Assembly (NCBI RefSeq): GCF_002843355.2
Contig: NZ_PJAI02000018.1
Location: 1-64,000, forward strand
DNA from: Colwellia echini
GTDB taxonomy: Bacteria; Pseudomonadota; Gammaproteobacteria; Enterobacterales; Alteromonadaceae
Length of the DNA: 64,000 bases
Reading direction: 5' to 3'
Shown here in pieces: positions 17,782 through 27,073 of this stretch (the stretch's first letter is position 1; every line of letters begins with the position of its first letter). The position numbers and the translations under genes were made by a program. The notes under the pieces are model-generated. The model saw only the letters and a program-made list of their open reading frames with translations. It did not search any database and had not been told where the DNA came from.

Positions 17782-18765
17782 TGTCATCCCCGAGTTGTCT
17801 TGTCGGGGATCCAGTTTGCTTTTAAGCGTCATCCCCGAATTGTCTTGTCGGGAATCCAGTTTGCTTTAAAGCGTCATCCCCTAATTGTCTTGTCGAGATT
17901 CCAATTGCCTTTGAAACGTCATCCCCGAGTTGTCTTGTCGGGGATCCAGTTGTTTTTAAAGCGTCACCCTCCGAAATGTCTTGTCGAGATTCCAGTTTGC
18001 TTTGAAACGTCATCCCCGAAATGTCTTGTCGGGGATCCAGTTGCCTTTAAAGCGTCATCCCCGAAATGTCTTGTCGGGGAGCCAGTTGCTTTAAAGTGTC
18101 ATCCCCGAGTTGTCTTGTCGTGATTCCCGTTTGCTTTAAAACGTCATCCCCGAAATGTCTTGTCGGGGATCCAGTTGTTTTTAAAGCGTCATCCCCGAGT
18201 TGTCTTGTCGGAGATGCAGTCGTTTCTAAAGCGTCATCCCCGAAATGTCTTGTCGGGGATCCAGTTGCCTTTAAAGCGTCATCCCCGAGTTGTCTTGTCG
18301 TGATTCCCGTTTGATTTAAAGCGTCATCCCCGAATTGTCTTGTCGGGGATCCTGTTTGCTTTTAAGCGTCATCCCCGAAATGTCTTGTCGGGGATCCAGT
18401 TGCCTTTAAAGCGTCATCCCCGAAATGTCTTGTCGGGGAGCCAGTTGCTTTAAAGTGTCATCCCCGAGTTGTCTTGTCGTGATTCCCGTTTGCTTTAAAG
18501 CGTCATCCTCGAGTTGTCTTGTCGGGGATCCAGTTGCCTTTAAAACGTCATCCCCGAAATGTCTTGTCGGGGATCCAGTTGTTTTAAAGCGTCCCCCCCG
18601 AATTGTCTTGTCAAGATTCCAGTTTGCTTTAAAGCGTCCCCCCGAAATGTCTTGTCGGGGATCCAGTTGTTTTTAAAGCGTCATCCCCGAAATGTCTTGT
18701 CGGGGATCCAGTTGTTTTTAAAGCGTCATCCCCGAATTGTCTTGTCGGGGATCCAGTTGTTTCCA
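17782..18765. repeat. Array of 22 tandem ~45-bp hairpin repeats between lapG and lapD
   Basis: Twenty-two head-to-tail units of 43-46 bp (mostly 45). Each has a core GTCATCCCCGA-NTTGTCTTGTCGGGGA: a CCCCGA/TCGGGG stem with a 9-base loop, followed by TCCAGTTTGCTTTAAAGC-like sequence. Most variation is in the stem's right arm (GGGGATCC, GAGATTCC, GTGATTCC) and the T-rich part. Units 6-8 (18009-18142) and 14-16 (18368-18501) carry the same variant series, so a three-unit block was duplicated within the array. Because 45 is a multiple of three, periodic open frames run through it; I do not regard them as genes. A related hairpin occurs near hemF. Confidence 0.95.
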
Positions 18766-18871
18766 TGTCATGACTAGATATTTCGAACGATGATGTTTCC
18801 AATATTTACCTATTTTAACTGCATATGCATATTAGTTTGTATATTTTTAAGTTTATTCAGCTCACCAATAA

Positions 18872-19537
18872 TCAATTAAAAGTGTGCATTTCGCCTTGTT
18901 CAATGCGCTGAACTAAATTGTTCCAAGCAGAAACCCCTTTACTATTTTTTACTTTAGTACCTAAGCCTTTAGCTTTAGCCAACCACAGCCCTTGAGCGTT
19001 AAAACTATATATAGGTTTTAAATCTGGTCTTTTGCTGGCCGGTAATACCTTAGCGTTGTAATTGTCTAAAACAAAAGGAGATTGTTTAGGAGATTCAAAA
19101 TAGATCAAAACCATATGAGGTTGATTTAAGGTTAACTGGCGAACATACATTAAGCGCAGCTTATTCGGATCTATCCCTAAAGAAATTAAACTGAAATATT
19201 TAGCAATAGCGAAGTCTTCACAATCGCCTTTGCCACGCCCAACTGTTTCAACAGGAGAAGCCCAGTAATCTTTCTTTCCCCATAACGACAAGTCATCCTC
19301 ATAACGGATCATATTATTAAAAAAATAATTAATTTTATTGATTTTTGACCAATCATTGTCAGTTTGATTATCAATTATTACCTCATGCCATTTAACAGCA
19401 CGTTTTTTTGCCTTTTCACCATAAACACTGGTTAATTTTTGGTAAAAATCAGCAGAAAAAAAATCATCTAACGTGCTAGAAGAAGGATAGGCGATAATAA
19501 GGAAAATAAGTCCTAGTAGGGTATAAATGTGTTTCAA
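18872..19537 (-). CDS. lapG: LapG-type periplasmic transglutaminase-like cysteine protease
   Basis: 221 residues from TTG 19537, which has a TAGGAG ribosome site. An N-terminal signal segment is followed by the BTLCP/DUF920 domain. The predicted catalytic triad is Cys106 (GKGDCEDFA), His141 (QPHMVLIYF) and Asp158 (FVLDNYN). LapG cuts the N-terminal di-alanine region of RTX-type adhesins such as LapA, releasing cells from surfaces, and is held inactive by LapD at high c-di-GMP. No LapA-like adhesin is in the window. The start has no close ATG competitor. Confidence 0.88.
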   Translation of the reverse strand: MKHIYTLLGLIFLIIAYPSSSTLDDFFSADFYQKLTSVYGEKAKKRAVKWHEVIIDNQTDNDWSKINKINYFFNNMIRYEDDLSLWGKKDYWASPVETVGRGKGDCEDFAIAKYFSLISLGIDPNKLRLMYVRQLTLNQPHMVLIYFESPKQSPFVLDNYNAKVLPASKRPDLKPIYSFNAQGLWLAKAKGLGTKVKNSKGVSAWNNLVQRIEQGEMHTFN

Positions 19538-20152
19538 AATACTCCTACAAATATTTAATTAGTGAGCGAATGTGTTAATGATAAATCATTAAATAATGTT
19601 AATGGGGATAAATCAATAGAAAGTTCGATTGTAAATAAATTTAGGAATATTAAAGCTTCGAACAATAAAAAAATAAACAGTTGTCCGCTATTGCTAGCTA
19701 AAATAATAGTTAAATAAACAATTAGTAGAGAGGAATTATATACAAATTGCATTTAAATGTATTTAGAGTATTATATCTAAAAACAGTAATAAAATTACAT
19801 TTTTATACAGCTATATTTATGCTGCTATATTAAACAGTCAATATACAGCTGTTAAAATAGTTCGCTGCATGTGCGTTATTTATTCACAGGGTAGTTTAAA
19901 TATCACCATAAAAAACCTTAAGTGAATGTATTTGCAGTGTTTATTGTATTATTTTTTTTGAAGTATATCATTTGAAAGTCATATAACTGTCATCTTTTTG
20001 TTTTACTCTTAAAGTAACAGTAGCTAAATAGTATGTAGGTAACTTACTTACATTTTAAATCTATATTATTGATAGTTCATCTGAATAAATTTAAAAAAGC
20101 TGTACATTGCAAGTTACATTTTCTAAATGCATTAATAAGGACGTATTGTTAT
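19538..20152. promoter_or_regulatory. Divergent region between lapG and the exopolysaccharide locus
   Basis: An AT-rich 615-bp region. A palindrome TTAATGA-TAAA-TCATTAA lies at 19575-19592, just upstream of lapG. A 21-bp dyad (ATGTAGGTAA-C-TTACTTACAT, one mismatch) lies at 20033-20053, about 100 bp before the first polysaccharide gene, and is an operator candidate. A hydrophobic 65-codon frame at 19555-19752 (minus) has no ribosome site and is not called. Confidence 0.5.
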
Positions 20153-21556
20153 ATGTTAAGTAGTGATGGTTTCATTAAGAACAACATTAATAAGTTTGCA
20201 ACATTTTACCGCTTAGTTGACGTAGCCATTATTCAACTTTCATTGTTTATTTCAATCTCTTTATATAACATTACTTTTAGTAAAGACCTGTTTTTATTGT
20301 CGTTAATTGCCATAATTGGTTTCTCTTTTTTTGCTGAAATGTTTGCCTTATATCGCTCTTGGCGTGATGGTTTTTTTAAAGAAATAATCTTCAATGCGAC
20401 ACTTTCTTGGACCGTCGCATTTAGCTTAATACTAATATATATATTCTTCAGTCAAGCTAGCCTTGAGTACTCTCGCGTTGTTATTGCTATTTGGTTTGTA
20501 TTAACGTGTTTTTTATTGTTTGCTTGGCGCTTGGGTTTCGGCTTGTTTTTGCGAAAAATTCGTCGAAAAGGTTTAAATACTCGCTCTGTTGCAATTATAG
20601 GTGTAACTAAAGAAGGGCAAAGGCTGGCTAAGCAAATATTAGAGCACCCTGAAACTGGATTTCGTTTAAAGGCTGTATTTGATGACAGAGAAGAGTCTCG
20701 TTTACCTGAAGTTTTTCATGGAGATTTACAAGGTAAGGTTAGCGATGGCGTAGAAAGAGCACGCTTAAATGAGTTTGATGTGGTTTATATTGCCCTACCA
20801 TTAACAGCTGAAAAACGTATCACTGAAATATTGCATTCACTTGGCAACACAACAGTAAACGTACAACTTGTTCCTAACTTATTTATGTACAGCATGATGA
20901 GCGCATCAATGGCACAAATAGGCGATATTCAAACCATCAGTGTTTATTGCAACCCAATGAGAGGCACGTACGCATTAATTAAACGCATTGAAGATGTCGT
21001 CTTGTCTAGCATTATTCTTACTATTATTGCTATTCCGCTTATGATTATTGCGGTTGCAGTAAAAGTTACCTCAAAAGGACCTGTTATTTTCAAACAAGAC
21101 AGATATGGGTTGAATGGTAAGAGTATTAAAGTGTGGAAGTTTCGTTCAATGACAGTTACTGAAAATACAGATGTAGTTACTCAAGCGACCAAAAATGATG
21201 CACGTATTACCCCATTAGGCGCTTTTTTACGTCGAACTTCTCTTGATGAATTGCCACAATTTATCAATGTATTACAAGGTCGTATGTCTGTTGTAGGGCC
21301 TAGACCACATGCGGTTGCGCACAACGAACAATATCGCAAAGCCGTTGACTATTACATGCTTCGTCACAAAATCAAACCTGGTATTACTGGCTGGGCACAA
21401 ATTAACGGGTGGCGCGGCGAAACCGATACCATCGAAAAAATGGAAATGCGAATCAAGTATGATCTTGATTATATTCGTCGTTGGTCACTTTGGTTTGATG
21501 TGAAAATTGTGTTTTACACCATTTTTAGATCTTTTACTGATAAGAATGCTTATTAA
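20153..21556 (+). CDS. Undecaprenyl-phosphate glucose phosphotransferase (WcaJ/VpsL type)
   Basis: 467 residues from ATG 20153 (MLSSDGFIKNN), with AAGGA 12 bp upstream; a longer frame to 20069 is not family-like. Four N-terminal spans and a CoA-binding-like domain (VAIIGVTKEGQRLAKQIL) precede the bacterial sugar transferase domain (about 275-465). That domain has SKGPVIFKQDRYGLNGK, WKFRSM, RRTSLDELPQFINVLQG, SVVGPRPHA and KPGITGWAQINGWRGET. It loads sugar-1-phosphate, most likely glucose-1-P, onto undecaprenyl phosphate, the first step of a Wzx/Wzy repeat unit. First gene of the locus. Confidence 0.92.
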   Translation: MLSSDGFIKNNINKFATFYRLVDVAIIQLSLFISISLYNITFSKDLFLLSLIAIIGFSFFAEMFALYRSWRDGFFKEIIFNATLSWTVAFSLILIYIFFSQASLEYSRVVIAIWFVLTCFLLFAWRLGFGLFLRKIRRKGLNTRSVAIIGVTKEGQRLAKQILEHPETGFRLKAVFDDREESRLPEVFHGDLQGKVSDGVERARLNEFDVVYIALPLTAEKRITEILHSLGNTTVNVQLVPNLFMYSMMSASMAQIGDIQTISVYCNPMRGTYALIKRIEDVVLSSIILTIIAIPLMIIAVAVKVTSKGPVIFKQDRYGLNGKSIKVWKFRSMTVTENTDVVTQATKNDARITPLGAFLRRTSLDELPQFINVLQGRMSVVGPRPHAVAHNEQYRKAVDYYMLRHKIKPGITGWAQINGWRGETDTIEKMEMRIKYDLDYIRRWSLWFDVKIVFYTIFRSFTDKNAY

Positions 21557-21621
21557 GTAAAACTGCAACTTTAAACACATAAGTAAGAATCCATACAACT
21601 TATAAAGTAATACAAGGAAAG

Positions 21622-22806
21622 ATGATGAAAATCACTGTTGTCGGTACAGGTTATGTAGGTCTATCTAACGCTATGTTATTAGCACAGCACAATGAAGTTG
21701 TTGCCTTAGATATTGATGAAATAAAAATACAACAATTAAACAATGGGCAATCACCTATTGCTGATGTTGAACTTGAAGCATGTTTAAAAGATAAACAGCT
21801 TGCCGGTAACTCTTTAAACTTCACTGCCACGTTAGATAAAGAGTCTGCATATAAAGATACAGACTTTGTTATTGTTGCAACACCTACTGATTATGATCCT
21901 GAAACCAACTATTTCAACACAAAGTCTGTTGAAGCGGTAATTAATGATGTTTTAACGTATGCACCTAAAGCAACAATCATCATTAAGTCTACAGTACCTG
22001 TTGGTTACACTAAGCAGTTGGCAGAATCATTAAATTGCGACCATTTATTCTTTTCACCTGAATTCTTACGTGAAGGTAAAGCACTTTTTGATAACCTTCA
22101 CCCATCACGTATTATTGTTGGTGCGCAAACCGAACAAGCGAAAGTCTTTGCCAAATTATTAGCGCAAGGTGCAATTAAAGAAAACATAGAAATACTGCAT
22201 ACAGACTCAACCGAAGCTGAAGCGGTAAAACTTTTCTCTAACACATATCTTGCCATGCGCGTAGCTTACTTTAACGAGCTTGATTCTTATGCTGAAAGCC
22301 ATGGTTTAAACTCTAAGCACATTATTGAAGGCGTTGGCTTAGACCCTCGCATTGGTAGCCATTATAACAACCCTTCATTTGGTTACGGTGGTTACTGTTT
22401 ACCTAAAGACACCAAACAATTATTGGCTAACTACCAAAACGTACCAAATAACATGATTCGCGCCATTGTTGATTCTAACACTACGCGTAAAGACTTTATT
22501 GCAAATGCAATTGTCCAAAAGAATCCTAAAGTGGTTGGTATATATCGTTTAATCATGAAAACAGGCTCAGACAACTTTAGAGCTTCAGCGATTCAAGGCA
22601 TCATGAAGCGTATTAAAGCGAAAGGTATTGAAGTGGTGTTATTTGAGCCTGAACTACAAGAAACTGAGTTTTTTAATTCAAAAGTGTTTACAGACTTAAA
22701 TGAATTTAAAGCAATATCTGATGTGATTGTAGCGAACCGAATGACAGACTGTTTAGACGACGTATTAGCTAAAGTTTATACCCGCGACTTGTTTGGTAAT
22801 GATTAA
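21622..22806 (+). CDS. ugd: UDP-glucose 6-dehydrogenase
   Basis: 394 residues. The NAD-binding [10 protein letters not shown] motif is at the N-terminus. [20 protein letters not shown] and the catalytic Cys259 in [13 protein letters not shown] define a nucleotide-sugar dehydrogenase of the shorter (~390-residue) type. It oxidises UDP-glucose to UDP-glucuronate with two NAD+. Next to the Und-P-glucose transferase and the PssD/PssE-like pair, it suggests glucuronate in the polymer. The gene starts ATGATG after an AAGGAAAG ribosome site. Confidence 0.93.
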   Translation: MMKITVVGTGYVGLSNAMLLAQHNEVVALDIDEIKIQQLNNGQSPIADVELEACLKDKQLAGNSLNFTATLDKESAYKDTDFVIVATPTDYDPETNYFNTKSVEAVINDVLTYAPKATIIIKSTVPVGYTKQLAESLNCDHLFFSPEFLREGKALFDNLHPSRIIVGAQTEQAKVFAKLLAQGAIKENIEILHTDSTEAEAVKLFSNTYLAMRVAYFNELDSYAESHGLNSKHIIEGVGLDPRIGSHYNNPSFGYGGYCLPKDTKQLLANYQNVPNNMIRAIVDSNTTRKDFIANAIVQKNPKVVGIYRLIMKTGSDNFRASAIQGIMKRIKAKGIEVVLFEPELQETEFFNSKVFTDLNEFKAISDVIVANRMTDCLDDVLAKVYTRDLFGND

Positions 22807-22840
22807 TTGTATTAACTCAACAAACCTCATAGGAAAAAAT

Positions 22841-23284
22841 ATGAAAAAAGTATTAGCAATAGCATCAGGAGGAGGTCATTGGAAGCAATTAATGCTGTTA
22901 AAGCCTGCTTATGATTCACAAACTGTTAAATATGTAACAACTATTAAAGGTTTGCCAGAGCAAAACAATATTAATAACTTTGCAATAGTATGTGACTCAA
23001 ATAAAAATGAAAAACTACGTGCAATTTATTCTTTTATCCAAATGATAGTTATCTTTATCCGTTTCTGGCCAGATGTAGTTATTACTACTGGTGCTGCACC
23101 AGGATTGCTAGGTCTTATCTTAGGGAAATTATGTTTTAAAAAAACAATATGGGTAGATAGTGTAGCTAATGCAGAGCAACTTTCTTTGTGTGGAAAAATT
23201 AGTAAAAAATTTGCTGATGTTGTGCTTACTCAGTGGGAACAACTCGCAGATGATTCAACTCAATATAAGGGGTCTGTATTTTGA
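22841..23284 (+). CDS. pssD: PssD-like glycosyltransferase subunit (Alg14 family)
   Basis: 147 residues from ATG 22841 with AGGA upstream; an earlier in-frame GTG/ATG overlapping ugd is less likely. The N-terminus KVLAIASGGGHWKQLMLL and the segment DVVITTGAAPGLLGLILG match the Alg14/PssD family, the membrane-bound half of a split GT28-type enzyme. In Rhizobium, PssD with PssE adds glucuronate to Glc-PP-Und. The stop overlaps the start of the next gene by 4 bp, which fits a two-subunit enzyme. Confidence 0.85.
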   Translation: MKKVLAIASGGGHWKQLMLLKPAYDSQTVKYVTTIKGLPEQNNINNFAIVCDSNKNEKLRAIYSFIQMIVIFIRFWPDVVITTGAAPGLLGLILGKLCFKKTIWVDSVANAEQLSLCGKISKKFADVVLTQWEQLADDSTQYKGSVF

Positions 23285-23772
23285 AAAAACCATTAATTTT
23301 TGTAACTACAGGCACTCAACTTCCTTTTGACAGATTAATTACTCAAATTAACAATTGGGCATCAAAAGACAAGCAAGTAAATGTCATTGCACAAACAGCA
23401 AATTCAAATGGAGATTATCATTCTATTAAAACGGTTGATTTTTTGACGCCGAGTGAATACGACGAATATACATCTGAAGCTACAGTAATTGTTGGTCATG
23501 CAGGTATGGGGACTATTATCACTGGTTTTGAAAAAAACAAACCTTTAATACTTATGGCTAGAAAATTTCAATTTGGCGAGCATAGAAATGACCACCAACA
23601 ATCTACAACCAGTAAGTTTGATGGGGTTAAAGGTGTCTACATAGCAAATGATGAACAGGAGCTACAAGCGTTACTTTCACGTTATGACCAACTAGAACCG
23701 GCAAGTGATGAAAGTAGTCCAAATCGGAATAAATTAATTGATTACTTAAGTACTGTTATTGAAAACTGCTAA
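23281..23772 (+). CDS. pssE: PssE-like glycosyltransferase subunit (Alg13 family)
   Basis: 163 residues starting at TTG 23281, overlapping the preceding gene by 4 bp (TTGA). It has the Alg13/GT28 C-terminal features FVTTGTQLPFDRLI, VIVGHAGMGTIITG and PLILMARKFQFGEHRNDHQ, the nucleotide-sugar-binding half. With its partner it probably forms a glucuronosyl transferase acting on the lipid-linked glucose. The gene is translationally coupled. Confidence 0.85.
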   Translation: MKKPLIFVTTGTQLPFDRLITQINNWASKDKQVNVIAQTANSNGDYHSIKTVDFLTPSEYDEYTSEATVIVGHAGMGTIITGFEKNKPLILMARKFQFGEHRNDHQQSTTSKFDGVKGVYIANDEQELQALLSRYDQLEPASDESSPNRNKLIDYLSTVIENC

Positions 23773-23928
23773 TTTATATTAAAAGGGACATTGATAGCCT
23801 TTTCTATAAGGCAAAAGAGTTACTGCTATTAAACGTTATATTACCTTAGCTTAGGTGATTTTTTCATTATCTCAATGAAATCTTTCATCAATAAATATAA
23901 ATATCGTATCAAATTTTAGGAGTTCTGA

Positions 23929-24969
23929 GTGTTTTTAAATTCATTTAACCATTTTCGAGCTATAGCTATAATTTTTATTGTGGCAGGGCATAGTATGGGG
24001 CTTGTAAATATCCCACTTGAAAGTACATTTGAAAAAACACTAGTAAATATAATTTCTGGAGGGACATTTTTATTTGTTTTTATTTCAGGTTTTTTGTTTT
24101 ATTACGTCTTTTATAAAAAATTTCAATATCGAAAATTCATAGTAAAAAAAATAAGGAATATATTTATACCTTATATTCTATTAGGTATAGCACCAGTCTT
24201 TTTCTATGTGTTTTTAAAAAAAGATATATATGAAGGGTATTTCTTGCCAACAACCGATGGTTTTTTGGCGGAATATTTAGTTCCTGTATTAAAATACTAC
24301 TGGACAGGAGCATTCTTCAATGCGTATTGGTATATCACTTTTATTATGATTACGTTTATATGCTCCCCTTTGCATATAGCGTTCATTCGTAGTAGTAAAT
24401 ACGTACAGTTGACAATCATTATAATATTAAGTTTTATATCTGTATTTATACAGAGGCCTGTAAATAATTTATTGGTTTTTCAGTCTTTTGTGTTTTTTAC
24501 TCCTGTTTACCTTATTGGAATATATTGTTCGATCAACAGAGAGAGTATATATAAATTTTTTAAGAATAAAGAAGTATATCTTTTTTTTACTGTAGTTTTT
24601 ATTGCATATTTGCAAGCACATTCTAGTACTCTAGGGAGTTATCATAAGCCTCCATTTATATACGGTAGTATTGACCTAATGTTCCTACAAAAAATAATTT
24701 TTTGTTTGTTTTTTATGGTGTGGTTACACCGTTTTGAGCATATTAATAATAGAGTTGTACATACCGTTGCAGCAACGAGCTTTGCTATATATTTCATACA
24801 CCCCTATCTTCTTTGGGGAATGAATAAGTTTAATTATGTTTTACAAACCAGTCACCCTTGGTTTGTATATATAGCACTAGTTGGAAGTGTTGTTGTTTGT
24901 TGTATATGTGTTGCGCTTGTAATGAAAAAAGTAACACCTAAGTTTAGCCGTTATATTATAGGTTATTAA
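23929..24969 (+). CDS. Membrane acyltransferase (Acyl_transf_3)
   Basis: 346 residues, about ten membrane spans, starting at GTG 23929 after AGGAG. The motif NHFRAIAIIFIVAGHS contains the usual Arg and catalytic-type His of the family, and AIYFIHPYLLW is typical of its last helices. Such proteins O-acetylate or otherwise acylate sugars of surface glycans. The first of three related genes here; a remnant of another copy lies at 28310-28426, whose final residues (SRLIIGY) match this protein's end (SRYIIGY). Confidence 0.82.
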   Translation: MFLNSFNHFRAIAIIFIVAGHSMGLVNIPLESTFEKTLVNIISGGTFLFVFISGFLFYYVFYKKFQYRKFIVKKIRNIFIPYILLGIAPVFFYVFLKKDIYEGYFLPTTDGFLAEYLVPVLKYYWTGAFFNAYWYITFIMITFICSPLHIAFIRSSKYVQLTIIIILSFISVFIQRPVNNLLVFQSFVFFTPVYLIGIYCSINRESIYKFFKNKEVYLFFTVVFIAYLQAHSSTLGSYHKPPFIYGSIDLMFLQKIIFCLFFMVWLHRFEHINNRVVHTVAATSFAIYFIHPYLLWGMNKFNYVLQTSHPWFVYIALVGSVVVCCICVALVMKKVTPKFSRYIIGY

Positions 24970-25060
24970 AAATAATGATTTTAAAGCTCATGTTACTTGA
25001 ATTTACTCAACGGATAGCTTAGTAAAAGTCCCTTTCAAAATTATTATAGAGGAATTTAAT

Positions 25061-26986
25061 TTGAAATTTAGAAAAGATATAAATGGTCTTAGAGCTATTG
25101 CTGTTATAGCTGTAGTCTTATTCCATTTTAATCCAGCATGGATGCCTGGTGGGTTTGCTGGTGTAGATGTCTTTTTTGTTATCTCGGGCTTTTTGATGAC
25201 AAGTATAATATTTAGAGGGATAGAACAAGAAAACTTTTCAATTTTAAAGTTTTATGTTGCAAGAGCCAATAGAATTATTCCTGCATTAGCATTACTTTGT
25301 TTCGTTATGCTTATTTTTGGCTGGTTTTATCTCACATCACTTGATTATGAGTCACTAGGCAAACATGTCACTAGTAGTATATTATTTTTCTCTAATATTG
25401 TTTATTGGCAAGAGTCAGGTTATTTTAGTCCTGCATCAAATGAAAAGTGGCTTTTACATACTTGGTCATTATCTGTTGAATGGCAATTTTATATAATATA
25501 TCCATTATTGCTTGTCATAATGAAAAAATTTATGGCTGTCCGTTTGATGAAAGGTTTAGTCTTAATTTGCGCGATATTAGGGTTTGTTTATTGTGTTATA
25601 GCCACCTTTAAATGGCCAAATTCTTCCTATTATTTATTAACAACTAGGGCATGGGAGATGATGATAGGAGGTGTTGCTTGCCTTTATCCTATATCCCTTC
25701 GAGAAAACAGAAAAAAACTAGTAGAGTGGACCGGTATGATTTTAGTCGTGCTGTCTTATATTTATATCTCTAAAGAGGATGCTTGGCCTGGTTATTTAGC
25801 TTTATTTCCAGTCTTAGGGGCATTTTTAATAATTCAAGCAAATCGAAGTAATAGCATAATTACTAATAACCGTGTGTTTCAATGTCTAGGAGCGTGGTCT
25901 TATTCTATTTATCTGTGGCATTGGCCATTTGTTGTCGCTATTTATAGTTTTTCGCTGAGTGAAACATTTGTTTACCTGGGCATCACATTGTCTATAATAT
26001 TTGGTTACTTGAGTAACAGATATATTGAAAAAGCAAATTTTAGGAAAGACTTTTCAAACATACATCATATTATAAAATGCAAACCTATAATCTTTCTACT
26101 TATTGTTAGCTCGTTAGGTGGTTATATTTACTACCAGTCAGGTATTGATACATCAATACGAAGAGGTGCCTCAACCCCTCAAGCTAAGTTTTTAACTACT
26201 TATACTATTGCAAGCTCTGAGAAGGGTAGATTTGATTCATATTGGTTGAAATGTAATAGCTACACCTCATTGACTCATAATAACGATTTGAATATAGCCC
26301 CTATTTGCCTAACTTCTAAAGGTGAAGGAGGCGTGTTTTTATGGGGCGATTCTCATGCTGAGGCGCTTTCGCTTGGGCTTAGAACATTATTAAAACCAAT
26401 GGGCATCCCCTTTTATCAGAAAACGTCTGCGGGGTGCAAGCCATCTTTGAATGACTCAAAAATGAAAATGGCTGTATTTAGGAAGTCTTGTATACATTCA
26501 AATAAACTAGCCTTAGAAAGCATTTACAAACTAAAACCGCAATTGGTTATTCTTGCTCAAAGTATGGCTCATGATGAAACACAGTGGGTTGAAATAGTTA
26601 CAAAAATAAAATCAGCTGGAGTAAAATCTGTTTTATTAATAGGACCTCTTCCTCAGTGGCAGCCATCTTTACCAAAAGTAATGATTAAACCTATTCACTG
26701 GACTAGTAATGAAAATTTTATTAATGATGCAGGATTAGATGTAACACTCATTGAATTGGATTCAATAATGAAAAATAGATTTGCAGACGCGAAATTAGAA
26801 TATATTTCATTAATAGATGAGCTATGCAGACTTAATACTGGCAAGTATTATTGCCGAGTCAAAGTTAACAGTGGCAAGCTATTCCAAGTAGATTATGGAC
26901 ACTTATCAGATGAAGGTTCGCTATTTGTCGTGAATGAAATTTTAGCGGATAAAGTAATTGGTTTACTAACAAACACGAACAATTAA
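25061..26986 (+). CDS. OafA-like acyltransferase with SGNH domain
   Basis: 641 residues from TTG 25061 (AGAGGA ribosome site 8 bp before). An N-terminal acyltransferase-3 domain (about 1-340; FRKDINGLRAIAVIAVVLFHF, GGFAGVDVFFVISGFL, HTWSLSVEWQFYIIYPL) is fused to a periplasmic SGNH-type domain. The latter has GDSHAE (Ser at about 429) and DYGHLSDEG near the C-terminus (His at about 611). This two-domain form carries acetyl groups across the membrane onto polysaccharide. Probably modifies the exopolysaccharide repeat unit. Confidence 0.88.
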   Translation: MKFRKDINGLRAIAVIAVVLFHFNPAWMPGGFAGVDVFFVISGFLMTSIIFRGIEQENFSILKFYVARANRIIPALALLCFVMLIFGWFYLTSLDYESLGKHVTSSILFFSNIVYWQESGYFSPASNEKWLLHTWSLSVEWQFYIIYPLLLVIMKKFMAVRLMKGLVLICAILGFVYCVIATFKWPNSSYYLLTTRAWEMMIGGVACLYPISLRENRKKLVEWTGMILVVLSYIYISKEDAWPGYLALFPVLGAFLIIQANRSNSIITNNRVFQCLGAWSYSIYLWHWPFVVAIYSFSLSETFVYLGITLSIIFGYLSNRYIEKANFRKDFSNIHHIIKCKPIIFLLIVSSLGGYIYYQSGIDTSIRRGASTPQAKFLTTYTIASSEKGRFDSYWLKCNSYTSLTHNNDLNIAPICLTSKGEGGVFLWGDSHAEALSLGLRTLLKPMGIPFYQKTSAGCKPSLNDSKMKMAVFRKSCIHSNKLALESIYKLKPQLVILAQSMAHDETQWVEIVTKIKSAGVKSVLLIGPLPQWQPSLPKVMIKPIHWTSNENFINDAGLDVTLIELDSIMKNRFADAKLEYISLIDELCRLNTGKYYCRVKVNSGKLFQVDYGHLSDEGSLFVVNEILADKVIGLLTNTNN

Positions 26987-27073
26987 AATATTATTATCAA
27001 TGAAAATATTTTAATGATTACTCTGAAGAGTAAATACAATAAGCATTTTTAGTTTTTAGTTTTGGTGTTTAAT

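Noticed and set aside
17782..18765. CRISPR array
   Set aside because: There are no unique spacers: the whole 45-bp unit repeats, including the linking part, and no cas genes are near.
17800..18777. Periodic open frames on both strands (Cys/Pro/Lys-rich 15-residue repeats)
   Set aside because: They are translations of the 45-bp non-coding array. Unit length is divisible by three, so frames stay open on both strands. No ribosome sites and no family resemblance.
19555..19752. 65-codon hydrophobic frame upstream of lapG
   Set aside because: Right strand and position for an operon partner, but no ribosome site, no recognised pattern and AT-rich composition favour chance.
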